Below are positions 54,821 to 64,000 of a DNA stretch of 64,000 nt, piece after piece. The DNA lies in NCBI RefSeq assembly GCF_002890915.1, contig NZ_POUT01000004.1, positions 186,001 to 250,000 of the forward strand. Reading direction: 5' to 3'. A program made the position numbers and the translations under genes. The notes under the pieces are model-generated. The model searched no databases, was not told where the DNA came from, and was given only the letters and a program-made list of their open reading frames with translations. Every line of letters begins with the position of its first letter. Within the stretch, counting starts at the first letter, position 1. Source of the stretch: Stutzerimonas stutzeri. GTDB taxonomy: Bacteria > Pseudomonadota > Gammaproteobacteria > Pseudomonadales > Pseudomonadaceae.

Positions 54821-55710
54821 GCAGTGGCCGTTACCTGGGCCGGCTCGCTCGGGGACGGCAGCTTCTGCATCTGCGCCAGCAGGCGCGACAGGCGCGAGCG
54901 CAGCTCGGAGCGCGGGATGATCAGATCGATGGCGCCATGATCCAGCAGGAACTCGCTGCGCTGGAAGCCTTCCGGCAGCTTCTCGCGCACGGTCTGCTCG
55001 ATGACGCGCGGGCCGGCGAAGCCGATCAGTGCTTTCGGCTCCGCGACGATGACGTCGCCGAGCATGGCCAGGCTGGCGGAAACGCCGCCATAGACCGGAT
55101 CGGTCAGCACGGAGATGAACGGCAGGCCCTCTTCGCGCATGCGCGCCAGCACCGCCGAGGTCTTGGCCATCTGCATCAGGGAGATCAGCGCCTCCTGCAT
55201 GCGGGCGCCACCCGAGGCGGAGAAGCATACCAGCGGGCAGCGCTTTTCCAGCGCCACGTTGGCGGCGCGGACGAAACGCTCGCCGACGACCGCCCCCATC
55301 GATCCACCCATGAAGGAGAACTCGAACGCACAGGCGACGACCGGAACGTTGACGACCTTGCCGCTCATGGCGACCAGGGCATCCTTCTCGCCGGTCTGCT
55401 TCTGTGCAGCGGAGAGACGGTCCTTGTATTTCTTGCTATCGCGGAACTTGAGGCGGTCGACGGGCTCCAGGTCAGCGGCGATCTCTTCGCGCCCTTCGGC
55501 GTCGAGGAACATGTCGAGCCGGGTGCGGGCGTCGATACGCATGTGGTGCTGGCACTTCGGGCATACATCGAGGGTCTTTTCCAGCTCGGGGCGATACAGC
55601 ACCGCCTCGCAGGACGGGCACTTGTGCCACAGACCTTCAGGCACCGAACTCTTCTGCGTCTCCGAACGCATGATCGAAGGGATCAGTTTGTCTACCAGCC
55701 AGTTGCTCAT
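54817..55710 (-). CDS. accD: Acetyl-CoA carboxylase carboxyltransferase subunit beta
   Basis: 297 residues from the ATG at 55710 ([17 protein letters not shown]). The N-terminal zinc ribbon ([11 protein letters not shown] and DVCPKCQHH) and the carboxyltransferase [18 protein letters not shown] region (key residues SGGARMQE) are clear. With AccA it transfers carboxyl from biotin to acetyl-CoA for fatty acid synthesis. It starts the operon that runs to metZ; trpF lies 214 bases upstream. Confidence 0.97.
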   Translation of the reverse strand: MSNWLVDKLIPSIMRSETQKSSVPEGLWHKCPSCEAVLYRPELEKTLDVCPKCQHHMRIDARTRLDMFLDAEGREEIAADLEPVDRLKFRDSKKYKDRLSAAQKQTGEKDALVAMSGKVVNVPVVACAFEFSFMGGSMGAVVGERFVRAANVALEKRCPLVCFSASGGARMQEALISLMQMAKTSAVLARMREEGLPFISVLTDPVYGGVSASLAMLGDVIVAEPKALIGFAGPRVIEQTVREKLPEGFQRSEFLLDHGAIDLIIPRSELRSRLSRLLAQMQKLPSPSEPAQVTATA

Positions 55711-55924
55711 GCTCTTGTTCTCCAAAGCTTCCAGTCCCGAGCGCAGGTGCGCTGCAGGCAGATTCATCGTTGCGACCGGAGGCATTCAAGCCCTCCCAGC
55801 CGCGTGAGCGATACGCCGGATGGCGCACTCGCGAAATTCCGACCCCGCCGACCGGCAGGAATCGCCAAACCCGGTGCTGGCCTCGCCAGCGACTCGTTAC
55901 TGGACGGCCACGGCTGCCCTGGCG

Positions 55925-56548
55925 TCACATGGCCGAGCGCACACGCTGGATGAACGTCGCGACCTTGTCCGCATCCTTGATCCCCTTGCTCGCCTCCACT
56001 CCTCCGCTGACATCCACCGCGTAGGGACGAACCTGGGCGATGGCCTGCTGGACATTGTCCGCGGTCAGCCCCCCGGCAAGGATCAGCGGCTTGGACAAGG
56101 CAGGCGGGATCAGCGACCAGTCGAAGCGCTCTCCCGTACCACCCGGCACGCCCGCAACGAAGGTATCGAGCAGGATGGCACTGGCGTTCGGATAACGTGC
56201 GACCTGCGCGGCGATATCCTCGCCATTGCCGACCCGCAGCGCCTTGAACCACGGACGGTGGTAGCCCTCGCAATCGGCGGGCGACTCGTCGCCATGAAAT
56301 TGCAGCATATCCAGCGGTACGGCTTCGAGCAGCTCGTTGATCTCGCAGCGACTGGCATTGACGAACAGCCCCACGGTCGTGACGAACGGCGGCAGCGCAG
56401 CGATGATTGCGCGTGCCTGCTGGACGCTGACCGCGCGCGGGCTGTGGGCGTAGAACACCAGGCCAATGGCATCGGCCCCGGCCTCGGCGGCGACCAGTGC
56501 GTCCTCGACACGCGTGATTCCACAAATCTTGCTGCGAACGACTGACAA
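55925..56548 (-). CDS. trpF: Phosphoribosylanthranilate isomerase
   Basis: 207 residues if the TTG at 56548 is the start ([17 protein letters not shown]), the usual beginning for TrpF; the upstream ATG at 56620 adds a Cys/Pro-rich leader that does not fit. The catalytic Cys in KICGIT and the Asp in DVSGGVE are present. It isomerises phosphoribosylanthranilate in tryptophan synthesis. Confidence 0.93.
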   Translation of the reverse strand: MSVVRSKICGITRVEDALVAAEAGADAIGLVFYAHSPRAVSVQQARAIIAALPPFVTTVGLFVNASRCEINELLEAVPLDMLQFHGDESPADCEGYHRPWFKALRVGNGEDIAAQVARYPNASAILLDTFVAGVPGGTGERFDWSLIPPALSKPLILAGGLTADNVQQAIAQVRPYAVDVSGGVEASKGIKDADKVATFIQRVRSAM

Positions 56549-56638
56549 CGGATGCCTACCTGTTGGTAAAGAAACCGGATGGTAACAAAAGACCCAGGGC
56601 CTGCAAGCAAATAGGCGCAACGCCGCTCTGCTGGCAGA

Positions 56639-57502
56639 TCATCGACGCGCGCAGTCCGGCAAGCCGGAGAGGAAATGCGGCCCGAGAAAACGCTTGGGCA
56701 GGACGAACTCCTCGGGATATTCCACCTCGACCAGATAAAGCCCATAGGGATGCGCCGTGACGCCGCCCTTCCGGCGTATGCGCGATTCCAGAACCTCTCG
56801 AGCCCATTCCACCGGCCGTTCGCCGGCACCTATCGTCATCAGCACGCCGGCAAAATTGCGCACCATATGGTGCAAGAATGCATTGGCGCGCACATCCATG
56901 ACGATCAGGCGGCCATATTCGAGCAGTTCGAGATGATGAATGGTCTTGATCGGCGACTTGGCCTGGCATTGCCGCGCGCGAAATGCACTGAAATCGTGGG
57001 TCCCCACGAACGCCCTGGCCGCGGCTCGCATCAGCTCGATGTCCAGTGGGCGATGATTCCAGGTCACCTCTTCGGCCAGATGAGCCGGCCGAATCTGATC
57101 GTTGTAGATCACGTAGCGATAACGACGAGCCATGGCACTGAAACGCGCATCGAAGTGACTCGGCATCTCCTGGGCCCAGGTGACGCTGATATCCGGCGGC
57201 AGATTCATGTTCGCCCCCATCGTCCAGGCATGCATGCTGCGCTGCACGGGGGTATCGAAGTGCACAACCTGGCCGCTCGCATGGACCAGCGCATCGGTCC
57301 GTCCAGCACAGCTGAGCACGACGGGATGACCGCCGGCCACCTTGCTCAAGGCGGTTTCGAGTGATTCCTGGATCGAGGGAACGCCTGCACGCTGGCGCTG
57401 GAAACCACGATAGCGGGAACCCTTGTATTCGATACCAAGGGCGATTCTGGAAATGCCAACGGCAGCCTTGTCGGCTGCCGCTTCGGGTACTGCTTGGGTC
57501 AT
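56639..57502 (-). CDS. truA: tRNA pseudouridine(38-40) synthase
   Basis: 287 residues. The catalytic Asp is in CAGRTDALVHA (most homologues have GRTDAGVHA), with FDARFSAMARRYRY and FLHHMVRNFAGVLM following. The N-terminal leader of about 15 residues is longer than usual. It is two bases after the fimV stop. Confidence 0.95.
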   Translation of the reverse strand: MTQAVPEAAADKAAVGISRIALGIEYKGSRYRGFQRQRAGVPSIQESLETALSKVAGGHPVVLSCAGRTDALVHASGQVVHFDTPVQRSMHAWTMGANMNLPPDISVTWAQEMPSHFDARFSAMARRYRYVIYNDQIRPAHLAEEVTWNHRPLDIELMRAAARAFVGTHDFSAFRARQCQAKSPIKTIHHLELLEYGRLIVMDVRANAFLHHMVRNFAGVLMTIGAGERPVEWAREVLESRIRRKGGVTAHPYGLYLVEVEYPEEFVLPKRFLGPHFLSGLPDCARR

Positions 57503-57504
57503 GG

Positions 57505-60249
57505 TCAGGCTAATTTGGCGAGCATCTCTCGCGCCTCTTGCTGCTGTGCATCGCTACCCTCGGTAATGACCTCATCGAGAATGTCACGCGCACCTTCGGC
57601 GTCGCCCATGTCGATATAGGCTCTGGCGAGATCCAGCTTGGTGGTGGTTTCGTCGGTATCGGAGAAGAAATCGAAATCCTCGTCCAACTCGTCGGCGGCA
57701 GTGGCGGCTGGTGCCACCGTGGCTTGAGCCGGCTGCTCCAGGTCATGGGACAAGCCCTGCAGTTCGGCCTCCACTTCCTCCAGCTGTTCGGCAAAGCTGT
57801 CGGCTTGGGGCTCGAGCTGCGCATCTTCCAGCGAAAGGTCGAAATCGTCCGGCAGCTCGGCGGCGCCAGCGCTGGGTTCAGCCAATGCGAAGTCGAGCTC
57901 ATCGCCATCGGCAGAAGCCGGGGCGCCTGCAGACTCGCCGTCCAGGTTCAGCGAAAAGTCTTCATCGGCCAGGGGCTTGTCGGCCTCGTTCTCCAGATCG
58001 AAAGAAAAATCTGCTGCCAGCTCATCGGAACGAGTCTGATCTTGCCCAGCCTCATCCTCGAGATCGAAGGAAAAATCGCTCGCCGCCTGCGAACCAGTCG
58101 TGGCCAACGGCTCTTCATCCAACATCAGGTCATCCAGAGAGAGGTCATCTTCTTGCTTGGCAACGGGTTCGACAGTCGGACGCTCATCGTTCAGATCGAT
58201 ATCCAGATCATCCAGGCTCAAGTCGAACGCATCATCGAGATCCTGCCCCGCCACCGGCGCTACCGGCTCGTCAAGGTCAAGGTCGTCGAGATCGAGACTG
58301 TCCACGTCCAGCTGGCTGGCAGCCACCGCCGCTGCGGCCGCGCCGCCGGCTACGACCATTGCCGGGTACTTGCGCTTCAGCTGTTCGACATCATGGGAGG
58401 CGCCACCGATCTCACGCAATTCGGCTTCTTCGCGGGCAAAGCCATCGCGGTTACCCAACTCCGCATAGACTTCCATGAGCTTGAGTCGCAGGTCGCTGCG
58501 CTGAGGCTCATCGTTGAGGGCGTTCTGCAGCAGCTCGGCTGCCTGATTGAAGCGACCGTAGGCGATGTAGATCTCTGCCTCGGCCAGTGCATCACCAGTC
58601 GACGGCGCAAGCTCGTCAACGGTCTGGGCAGGTTCGGCGATAGCGGAAAGCGGGGCCGGCTGGCGATGCTCCTCGCCGATGTCGGCATATGCCGGCGTGC
58701 CGACCTCCAGATTGTCCACGACGCTATCGGCCAGCAGGCTTTCCTGCAGCTCCGCCTCCTTCATGGCGTTACGCCGGGACAAGGCCATCAGCCCGACCAG
58801 CAGCAATAGCAGCGCGCTACCGCCGAGAACCCCGAGCAGTAGCGTATTGGATAGAAGATCGTCGATCAGCCCCTTCGGCTCGGGCTCGCGGACGGGTGCT
58901 GCCGGCTTGGCAGGTGCTGGCTTTGGCGCCGGTTTGGCGGGAGCCGGCTTTGGCGCCGGCTTGGCTGCGGCCGGAGGCTCGGCGGGTACCGCTGCTGCGC
59001 CCTGCCCGGTCGGTTGCTCGTTGCCGCTCGCCGCGGGGCCGTCCGCAGGATCGGCGGAATCACCGTCGGTCGAAGCCCCTTCTGGGCTCGGCGCATCGAC
59101 AGCCTGGCCATCGGCCGCCAACTGCGCCTGGAACTTGGCGAGCTGATCATCCTTGAGCTGCATCAACCGCTGGAGCTTCTCCAGCTGGCCCTGCAGGTCA
59201 TTCAAGCGATCCTTCAATTCATCGTTTTCACGGCGGCTGGAGTCCAGGCTTTCCTGGGTGACGGCAAGCTTGTCACGCAGAGCCTGGTCGTTATCACCGG
59301 AGCCGGTATCGCTGCCTGCCGTCGACTTGCCCGCATCGGCGGCAACCAGGCGCAGACTGTCGCCGGTCTCGCTACGCGACGGTGCGGCTCCTGCCTCGGT
59401 GCGACGCGTTGCATCCAGCTGGCGCGTACCGGCAACGGCACCGCTTCTGGACTGGCGCCAGGCTGCGTTCTGTTGTGCAACCTGGCTGATGGCCTCAGCC
59501 TGGGAGCGACTGCCGATCTGCTCGGCGTCAGGCAGGCGCAGTACCTGCCCGCTCTTCATGCGGTTGATATTGCCATCGATGAAGGCGTTCGGATTCAGGT
59601 CCTGGATGGCCAGCATCGTCTGGTGCACGGTTCCACCACGACGATTCTGCTCGGCGATTTCCCAGAGTGTGTCGCGGGCCGACGTGCGGTATTCGTTGCC
59701 ACCTTGCGAGACGGCAGCCGTGGAGACGCCGGTCACCGCTGGCGCAGCGGCAGGCTGGCGAGCCGGAGCAGGACGAGCCGGGGCGATACTCGGCGCCGGG
59801 GCGGCGATCGGCAGCTGCGGCGCGACGGCAACGGCAGTTTCCGGGGAGTACAGGGGCGGGTCGAGCAGCAGGGTGTACTCGCGAAGCAGGCGACCGCTGG
59901 GCCAGAGGACCTCTACCAGGAAGTTGAGATAGGGCTCACGCACCGGCTTGCTGGAGGAAACCTGAATGACACTCTTGCCATTCGGACGCAGTACGGGGGT
60001 GAACTTCAGATCGGTCAGAAAATACTGACGATCGATACCGGCCCGGCTGAAATCCTCCTGGGAAGCAAGTACCGGAACCACTTCGCCCGGAGCCAGATTA
60101 TCGGCATCCAGCAGCTCGATTTCCGCGACCAGCGGTTGATTCAATGACGACTGAAGCGTGACCTCTCCCAACCCAAGCGCATGGGCCATTTCTGTAGTCA
60201 GCGCGGTAGCAGCCGCGATTGCCAGCACCAGATTGCGAACCCGAACCAT
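57505..60249 (-). CDS. fimV: FimV-type peptidoglycan-binding polar protein
   Basis: 914 residues. Signal peptide (LVLAIAAATALTTEMAHA), FimV N-terminal domain (LGLGEVTLQSSLNQPLVAEI), LysM (YRTSARDTLWEIAEQNRR), a coiled coil (about 335-385), a Pro/Ala/Lys repeat, one membrane helix (LLLGVLGGSALLLLLVGLMAL), long acidic cytoplasmic repeats (LDDLDLD and DFSFDLE units), and a C-terminal TPR-like FimV domain (TKLDLARAYIDMGDAEGA). FimV organises the cell pole for type IV pili, twitching and related signalling. Confidence 0.95.
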   Translation of the reverse strand: MVRVRNLVLAIAAATALTTEMAHALGLGEVTLQSSLNQPLVAEIELLDADNLAPGEVVPVLASQEDFSRAGIDRQYFLTDLKFTPVLRPNGKSVIQVSSSKPVREPYLNFLVEVLWPSGRLLREYTLLLDPPLYSPETAVAVAPQLPIAAPAPSIAPARPAPARQPAAAPAVTGVSTAAVSQGGNEYRTSARDTLWEIAEQNRRGGTVHQTMLAIQDLNPNAFIDGNINRMKSGQVLRLPDAEQIGSRSQAEAISQVAQQNAAWRQSRSGAVAGTRQLDATRRTEAGAAPSRSETGDSLRLVAADAGKSTAGSDTGSGDNDQALRDKLAVTQESLDSSRRENDELKDRLNDLQGQLEKLQRLMQLKDDQLAKFQAQLAADGQAVDAPSPEGASTDGDSADPADGPAASGNEQPTGQGAAAVPAEPPAAAKPAPKPAPAKPAPKPAPAKPAAPVREPEPKGLIDDLLSNTLLLGVLGGSALLLLLVGLMALSRRNAMKEAELQESLLADSVVDNLEVGTPAYADIGEEHRQPAPLSAIAEPAQTVDELAPSTGDALAEAEIYIAYGRFNQAAELLQNALNDEPQRSDLRLKLMEVYAELGNRDGFAREEAELREIGGASHDVEQLKRKYPAMVVAGGAAAAAVAASQLDVDSLDLDDLDLDEPVAPVAGQDLDDAFDLSLDDLDIDLNDERPTVEPVAKQEDDLSLDDLMLDEEPLATTGSQAASDFSFDLEDEAGQDQTRSDELAADFSFDLENEADKPLADEDFSLNLDGESAGAPASADGDELDFALAEPSAGAAELPDDFDLSLEDAQLEPQADSFAEQLEEVEAELQGLSHDLEQPAQATVAPAATAADELDEDFDFFSDTDETTTKLDLARAYIDMGDAEGARDILDEVITEGSDAQQQEAREMLAKLA

Positions 60250-60309
60250 TATTTAATCCCTTGTTTATCTTTTTCTCGAACTTCGAGAGGGTCTTATGCC
60301 ACTGCCCGC

Positions 60310-60325
60310 GCCACCTCGTGGTGGC
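60310..60325 (-). terminator. Small hairpin between asd paralogue and fimV
   Basis: GCCACC (60310-60315) and GGTGGC (60320-60325) enclose TCGT. The 144-base gap between the two genes contains no gene; it probably holds the fimV promoter too. Confidence 0.35.
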
Positions 60326-60393
60326 TCCCCATCAGCGATAAGCCGTTCAGCGCATCGGCTAGAATTATTCTTCGAATTTCGAGTAAGTATCTT

Positions 60394-61404
60394 TTACAGG
60401 TAGTGTTTTATCAACAACTCACCAGACTGCACGGCATTCAGTGCCGCGCCTTTTCGCACGTTATCAGACACAATCCACAAATTGAGTTCGCGCGGGTCAT
60501 TCATTCCCCGGCGCAGCCTGCCCACATAGATGACATCCTGCCCAACCGCGTCACCGACGACTGTCGGATAGTCACCGGCCTCCACCAGCTCGATGCCCGG
60601 CGCTGCGTCCAGCGCCGCCGACAACCGGTCGACATCCACGCTTTCCCGGCTCAACAAGGACAGCACAAGGCTTTCTCCGAAGAAAACCGGCGCCTGCACG
60701 AACGTAACGGCCACAGCCAGCTCGGGGAGCCCCAGCAACTGCCGGAGCTCGTCGACCAGACGCCGCTCCTGCCGAGCATGTCCTTGGGCGTCGACCTCTT
60801 CGGTCTGCGCCAGCATGTTGAAAGCAACCTGCCGATCGAAAACCCGCGGTTCCAGGGGACGCGCATTCAACAACTCGGCGGTCTGTCGGGCCAGCTCGTT
60901 CACCCCGGCGCGCCCGCGTGTGGAAACCGGCAGGCAGGCCGTGACCGAGACGCGCTGCACGTCCAGCTGCTGGCGGACGGGCGCGAGCAAGGTGCTCAGC
61001 GCCACAGCCTCGGGGAGCGGGCTGGCGACGGCACGACAATCGTGCAATGTGTCGAGCAATCCGCCATTCACTTCGGGCACCAGGCACGGCAGATCATCTA
61101 CCGAACAAGCGCCGCTCAGATCGACCATCAGGCAGCCCGCCGCCGCAGCCACTTCCCAATGGCTGGCGGCCAAGTCCGCATCGCATGCGAAAAATACCAG
61201 GCGCGCCTTGGTGAAATCGAACCCGGCGGTATCACGCACCCGCAGGTTACGCCCCTTGAACGCGTGCGCCTGCCCGACGGAATCGGCAGCATCCAGCAGA
61301 TACAACTCCGCGACCGGGAAATCACGCTCTTCGAGCACTTCCAGCAGCGCCTCGCCAACCAGGCTGCTGGCACCGACTACTGCAACATCAACACGCGAGG
61401 GCAT
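60394..61404 (-). CDS. Aspartate-semialdehyde dehydrogenase-like protein (Usg type), probably non-catalytic
   Basis: 336 residues from the Met at 61404 (MPSRVDVAVVGASSLVGEAL); a Met four codons earlier is possible. The NAD(P)-binding GASSLVGEALLEVLEERDFP matches ASADH, but the active-site Cys region reads RAVASPLPEAVAL instead of NxNCxT. So catalysis is unlikely. Usg-type paralogues sit between asd and truA or fimV in many gammaproteobacteria; their role is not clear. Confidence 0.88.
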   Translation of the reverse strand: MPSRVDVAVVGASSLVGEALLEVLEERDFPVAELYLLDAADSVGQAHAFKGRNLRVRDTAGFDFTKARLVFFACDADLAASHWEVAAAAGCLMVDLSGACSVDDLPCLVPEVNGGLLDTLHDCRAVASPLPEAVALSTLLAPVRQQLDVQRVSVTACLPVSTRGRAGVNELARQTAELLNARPLEPRVFDRQVAFNMLAQTEEVDAQGHARQERRLVDELRQLLGLPELAVAVTFVQAPVFFGESLVLSLLSRESVDVDRLSAALDAAPGIELVEAGDYPTVVGDAVGQDVIYVGRLRRGMNDPRELNLWIVSDNVRKGAALNAVQSGELLIKHYL

Positions 61405-61492
61405 CGCCACCTCCAAGCATTACGGACCGGCACTGTAGCGAAATGGCCGCATGCTGCAAGCACCACTGCCAAGCGGCACATCGAGACAAATG

Positions 61493-61525
61493 AAAACGCC
61501 GCGATCGGGTCGCGGCGTTTTTTTT
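61493..61525. terminator. Strong bidirectional intrinsic terminator between asd and its paralogue
   Basis: AAAACGCCGCGA (61493-61504) pairs with TCGCGGCGTTTT (61510-61521) with a five-base loop, followed by more T on the plus strand; the minus strand also reads into TTTT. It lies 19 bases after the asd stop. Confidence 0.92.
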
Positions 61526-61543
61526 CACCCATCGGGCAAGCGA

Positions 61544-62656
61544 TCAACGTTCCAGCAGGATTCGCAGCATGCGCCGCAGCGGCTCCGCGGCGCCCCACAG
61601 CAACTGGTCGCCCACGGTGAAGGCGCCCAGGTAGTGCGACCCCATGTTGAGCTTGCGCAGGCGGCCAACCGGCACGTTCAGGGTGCCGGTGACGGCAGCC
61701 GGACTCAGGTCCTGCATGCTGGCATCGCGATGATTCGGCACCAGCTTGACCCAGGGGTTGTGCTGGCTGATCAGCCCCTCGATGTCGGAGATCGGCACAT
61801 CCTTGTTCAGCTTGATGGTCAGCGCCTGACTGTGGCAACGCATGGCCCCGACACGTACGCAGATACCATCGACCGGAATCGGGTTCTTGAAGCGACCAAG
61901 GATCTTGTTGGTTTCGGCCTGTGCCTTCCACTCCTCGCGGCTCTGCCCGTTCGGCAGCTCCTTGTCGATGTAGGGGATCAGGCTGCCGGCCAGCGGCACG
62001 CCGAAATTGTCGACCGGGAAGGCCTCGCTACGCTGGGTTTCGGCCACCTTGCGGTCGATGTCGAGAATGGCGCTGGCGGGATTGAGCAGGTCGTCGGCCA
62101 CCGCCGCATTGATGGCACCCATCTGCTTGATCAGCTCGCGCATGTTCTGCGCGCCGGCACCGGACGCCGCCTGATAAGTCATGGCGCTCATCCACTCCAC
62201 CAGGCCGGCCTCGAACAGGCCACCCAGCCCCATCAGCGCCAGGCTGACGGTGCAGTTGCCGCCGATATAGTTCTTGGTCCCGGCATCCAGCTGCTGGTCG
62301 ATCACGCGGCGGTTCACCGGGTCGAGCACGATCACCGCGTCGTCCTGCATGCGCAGGGCCGAGGCTGCGTCGATCCAGTAGCCCTGCCAGCCGGCTTCGC
62401 GCAGCTTGGGGAAGACTTCGTTGGTGTAGTCGCCGCCCTGGCAGGTCAGGATCACATCGAGACCTTTCAACTCGTCGATGCTGTAGGCGTCCTTCAGCGC
62501 AGCGGTTTCCTTGCCAATATCGGGGCCCTGGCCGCCAACGTTGGAGGTGGTGAAGAACACAGGCTCGATCAGGTCGAAGTCCCGCTCTTCCAGCATCCGC
62601 TGCATGAGCACGGAACCGACCATACCGCGCCAACCGATCAGACCTACACGTTTCAT
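61544..62656 (-). CDS. asd: Aspartate-semialdehyde dehydrogenase
   Basis: 370 residues. The nucleotide motif [17 protein letters not shown], the active-site Cys in [16 protein letters not shown] and the substrate-binding His region ([12 protein letters not shown]) are intact. It makes aspartate semialdehyde for lysine, diaminopimelate, threonine and methionine synthesis. It is downstream of leuB with a terminator between. Confidence 0.97.
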   Translation of the reverse strand: MKRVGLIGWRGMVGSVLMQRMLEERDFDLIEPVFFTTSNVGGQGPDIGKETAALKDAYSIDELKGLDVILTCQGGDYTNEVFPKLREAGWQGYWIDAASALRMQDDAVIVLDPVNRRVIDQQLDAGTKNYIGGNCTVSLALMGLGGLFEAGLVEWMSAMTYQAASGAGAQNMRELIKQMGAINAAVADDLLNPASAILDIDRKVAETQRSEAFPVDNFGVPLAGSLIPYIDKELPNGQSREEWKAQAETNKILGRFKNPIPVDGICVRVGAMRCHSQALTIKLNKDVPISDIEGLISQHNPWVKLVPNHRDASMQDLSPAAVTGTLNVPVGRLRKLNMGSHYLGAFTVGDQLLWGAAEPLRRMLRILLER

Positions 62657-62680
62657 CGCAACTACACCTATAGAAAAAGT

Positions 62681-62704
62681 GGCCCGCGCAGATTAAGGCG
62701 GGCC
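62681..62704 (-). terminator. Intrinsic terminator after leuB
   Basis: GGCCCGC (62681-62687) pairs with GCGGGCC (62698-62704); on the minus strand CTTTTTC follows. It separates leuB from asd. Confidence 0.8.
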
Positions 62705-62710
62705 GAAAGA

Positions 62711-63793
62711 TTACAACTTCGCGAGGGCCGCGACTACTGCATCACCCATCGCCTGAGTACCGACTTTGTTACAACCTTCGGACCAGATGTCGCCAGTACG
62801 CAGGCCCTGATCGAGCACATCGCTTACCGCCTGTTCGATGGCATCGGCCGCCGCGACCTGGTTGAAGCTGTAACGCAGCATCATCGAAACGGAAAGAATG
62901 GTCGCCAACGGGTTGGCGATACCTTTGCCGGCGATGTCCGGTGCCGAGCCATGACACGGTTCGTACATGCCTTTGTTGCCGGCATCCAGCGAGGCGGACG
63001 GCAGCATGCCGATGGAGCCGGTGAGCATGGAGGCCTCGTCCGACAGGATGTCGCCGAACATGTTGTCGGTGACGATTACGTCGAACTGCTTCGGCGCGCG
63101 CACCAGCTGCATGGCCGCGTTATCGACATACATATGGCTGAGTTCGACTTCCGGGTAGTCCTTGGCGACTTCCTCGACGACCGCGCGCCACAGCTGACTG
63201 GAAGCCAGCACATTCGCCTTGTCCACCGAGCAGAGCTTCTTGTTGCGCACCATGGCCATGTCGAAACCGACCTTGGCGATGCGGCGGATCTCGCTCTCGC
63301 TGTACGGCAGCGTGTCGTACGCCATGCGCTCGCCGTTCTCCAGCACCTTGCTCTCGCGCGGCTGGCCGAAGTAGATGCCGCCGGTCAGTTCGCGCACGAT
63401 GAGGATATCCAGCCCGGCGACGATTTCCGGCTTGAGCGACGAGGCCCCAGCCAACTGCGGATAGAGCAGCGCCGGCCGCAGGTTGCCGAACAGGCCCAAC
63501 TGGGAACGGATCTTCAGCAGACCACGCTCCGGACGGATGGCCGGATCGATGGTGTCCCACTTGGGCCCGCCGACCGCGCCCAGCAGAATGGCGTCAGCGG
63601 CGCGGGCGCGCTCCAGCGTTTCGTCGGCCAGCGGCACACCGTACTTGTCTACGGCCGCACCACCCAGCTCGTCATAGCTCAGCTCGAAGCCCAGATCGAA
63701 CTTGTCACTGGCCAGCTGCAGCACCTTGACTGCCTCGGCCATGATTTCCGGGCCGATGCCATCGCCGGGGAGAACCAGAATCTGTTTGGACAT
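62711..63793 (-). CDS. leuB: 3-isopropylmalate dehydrogenase
   Basis: 360 residues. [18 protein letters not shown] at the N-terminus, the substrate arginines in [14 protein letters not shown], and [26 protein letters not shown] (the recognised [10 protein letters not shown] core) are diagnostic. It oxidises 3-isopropylmalate with NAD+ in leucine synthesis. Confidence 0.97.
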   Translation of the reverse strand: MSKQILVLPGDGIGPEIMAEAVKVLQLASDKFDLGFELSYDELGGAAVDKYGVPLADETLERARAADAILLGAVGGPKWDTIDPAIRPERGLLKIRSQLGLFGNLRPALLYPQLAGASSLKPEIVAGLDILIVRELTGGIYFGQPRESKVLENGERMAYDTLPYSESEIRRIAKVGFDMAMVRNKKLCSVDKANVLASSQLWRAVVEEVAKDYPEVELSHMYVDNAAMQLVRAPKQFDVIVTDNMFGDILSDEASMLTGSIGMLPSASLDAGNKGMYEPCHGSAPDIAGKGIANPLATILSVSMMLRYSFNQVAAADAIEQAVSDVLDQGLRTGDIWSEGCNKVGTQAMGDAVVAALAKL

Positions 63794-63976
63794 TTCCTAT
63801 TCCTTATAAGAGGTCACATCGAGGCAGGGCGTACCGATGGGCTGAGCCCACCTGGTTTTTCGTTCGGCACCAGCCTCGGCTTTTTTGCGTTGCCGAATGG
63901 CGCCGAGCAGTCGAGGCGCCATTGCGAGGATCTTTCCGCAGGATGAGACCGAACCCCACCCTGCTTGTCGTACAGA

Positions 63977-64000
63977 CTACTTGATCGCGCCGAACAACCA
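63977..64000 (-). CDS. Last codons of a minus-strand gene entering from the right edge
   Basis: Seven codons (WLFGAIK) and a TAG stop are read on the minus strand up to the window edge. A methyltransferase gene lies between leuB and leuD in related pseudomonads and could be this one; the fragment is too short to prove it. The 180 bases between it and leuB hold no gene. Confidence 0.3.
   Translation of the reverse strand, partial: WLFGAIK

Noticed and set aside
61451..63946. 831-codon plus-strand frame
   Set aside because: It runs antisense through asd, a terminator and leuB. No domain is visible.

Overview
The window is GC-rich gammaproteobacterial chromosome and reads as a Pseudomonas of the stutzeri (Stutzerimonas) type. 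The reasons are two tandem cbb3 oxidase operons of which only the second has ccoQ, an aer-cco-ccoGHIS-nadE?-hemN-anr-apt block, and a tRNA-gspCD-metZ-purF-cvpA-SPOR-folC-accD-trpF-truA-fimV-usg-asd-leuB block in the order known from P. aeruginosa. Almost everything is ordinary vertically inherited chromosome; I see no prophage, insertion sequence or CRISPR array.

Layout. 1-1362: 3' part of an Aer-like aerotaxis receptor. 1.5-2.2 kb: alpha/beta hydrolase on the minus strand. 2.26-8.86 kb: ccoNOP (operon 1) and ccoNOQP (operon 2). 9.0-14.3 kb: maturation genes ccoG, ccoH, ccoI, ccoS and a TauE/SafE-type membrane protein. 14.4-18.8 kb: nadE (minus), then hemN, anr, apt and a SCO protein (plus). 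Together this is a low-oxygen module: Anr is the Fe-S oxygen sensor, and Anr-type boxes (TTGAT-N4-GTCAA) stand before ccoN1 and hemN. 19.1-22.4 kb: a minus-strand SsuABC/TauABC-like ABC importer with a second, family-3 type binding protein, preceded by a perfect 10-bp inverted repeat. 22.6-26.8 kb: recR, ybaB, dnaX, pdxB. 26.9-37 kb: MATE exporter, a cyclic-nucleotide-binding/rhodanese fusion, a PLP desulfhydrase/deaminase, a coiled-coil protein of unknown role, an NTF2-like protein, fadH, a membrane-anchored carbon-nitrogen hydrolase and an AraC regulator. 37.2-39.8 kb: cyanide-insensitive bd-type oxidase cioAB plus a DUF2474 small subunit. 40-43.5 kb: protealysin-like M4 protease with its emfourin-type inhibitor, and a PAS-GGDEF-EAL protein. 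44-46.1 kb: TonB receptor behind a Fur-box-like site. 46.3-46.6 kb: tRNA-Asp and tRNA-Val with promoter and terminator. 46.8-64 kb: gspC-gspD, metZ to accD operon, trpF, truA, fimV, asd paralogue, asd, leuB, and the last codons of one more gene.

The most interesting points are the Anr box lying inside a neighbouring coding region, the palindromic operator before the ABC importer, the gspCD pair standing without the rest of the type II secretion genes that flank it in relatives, the CNB-CNB-rhodanese fusion with an altered active-site loop, the protealysin/emfourin pair, the uncharacterised coiled-coil protein, and several extragenic repeat elements. No sequence search could be run, so family assignments rest on recognised motifs, length and gene order.
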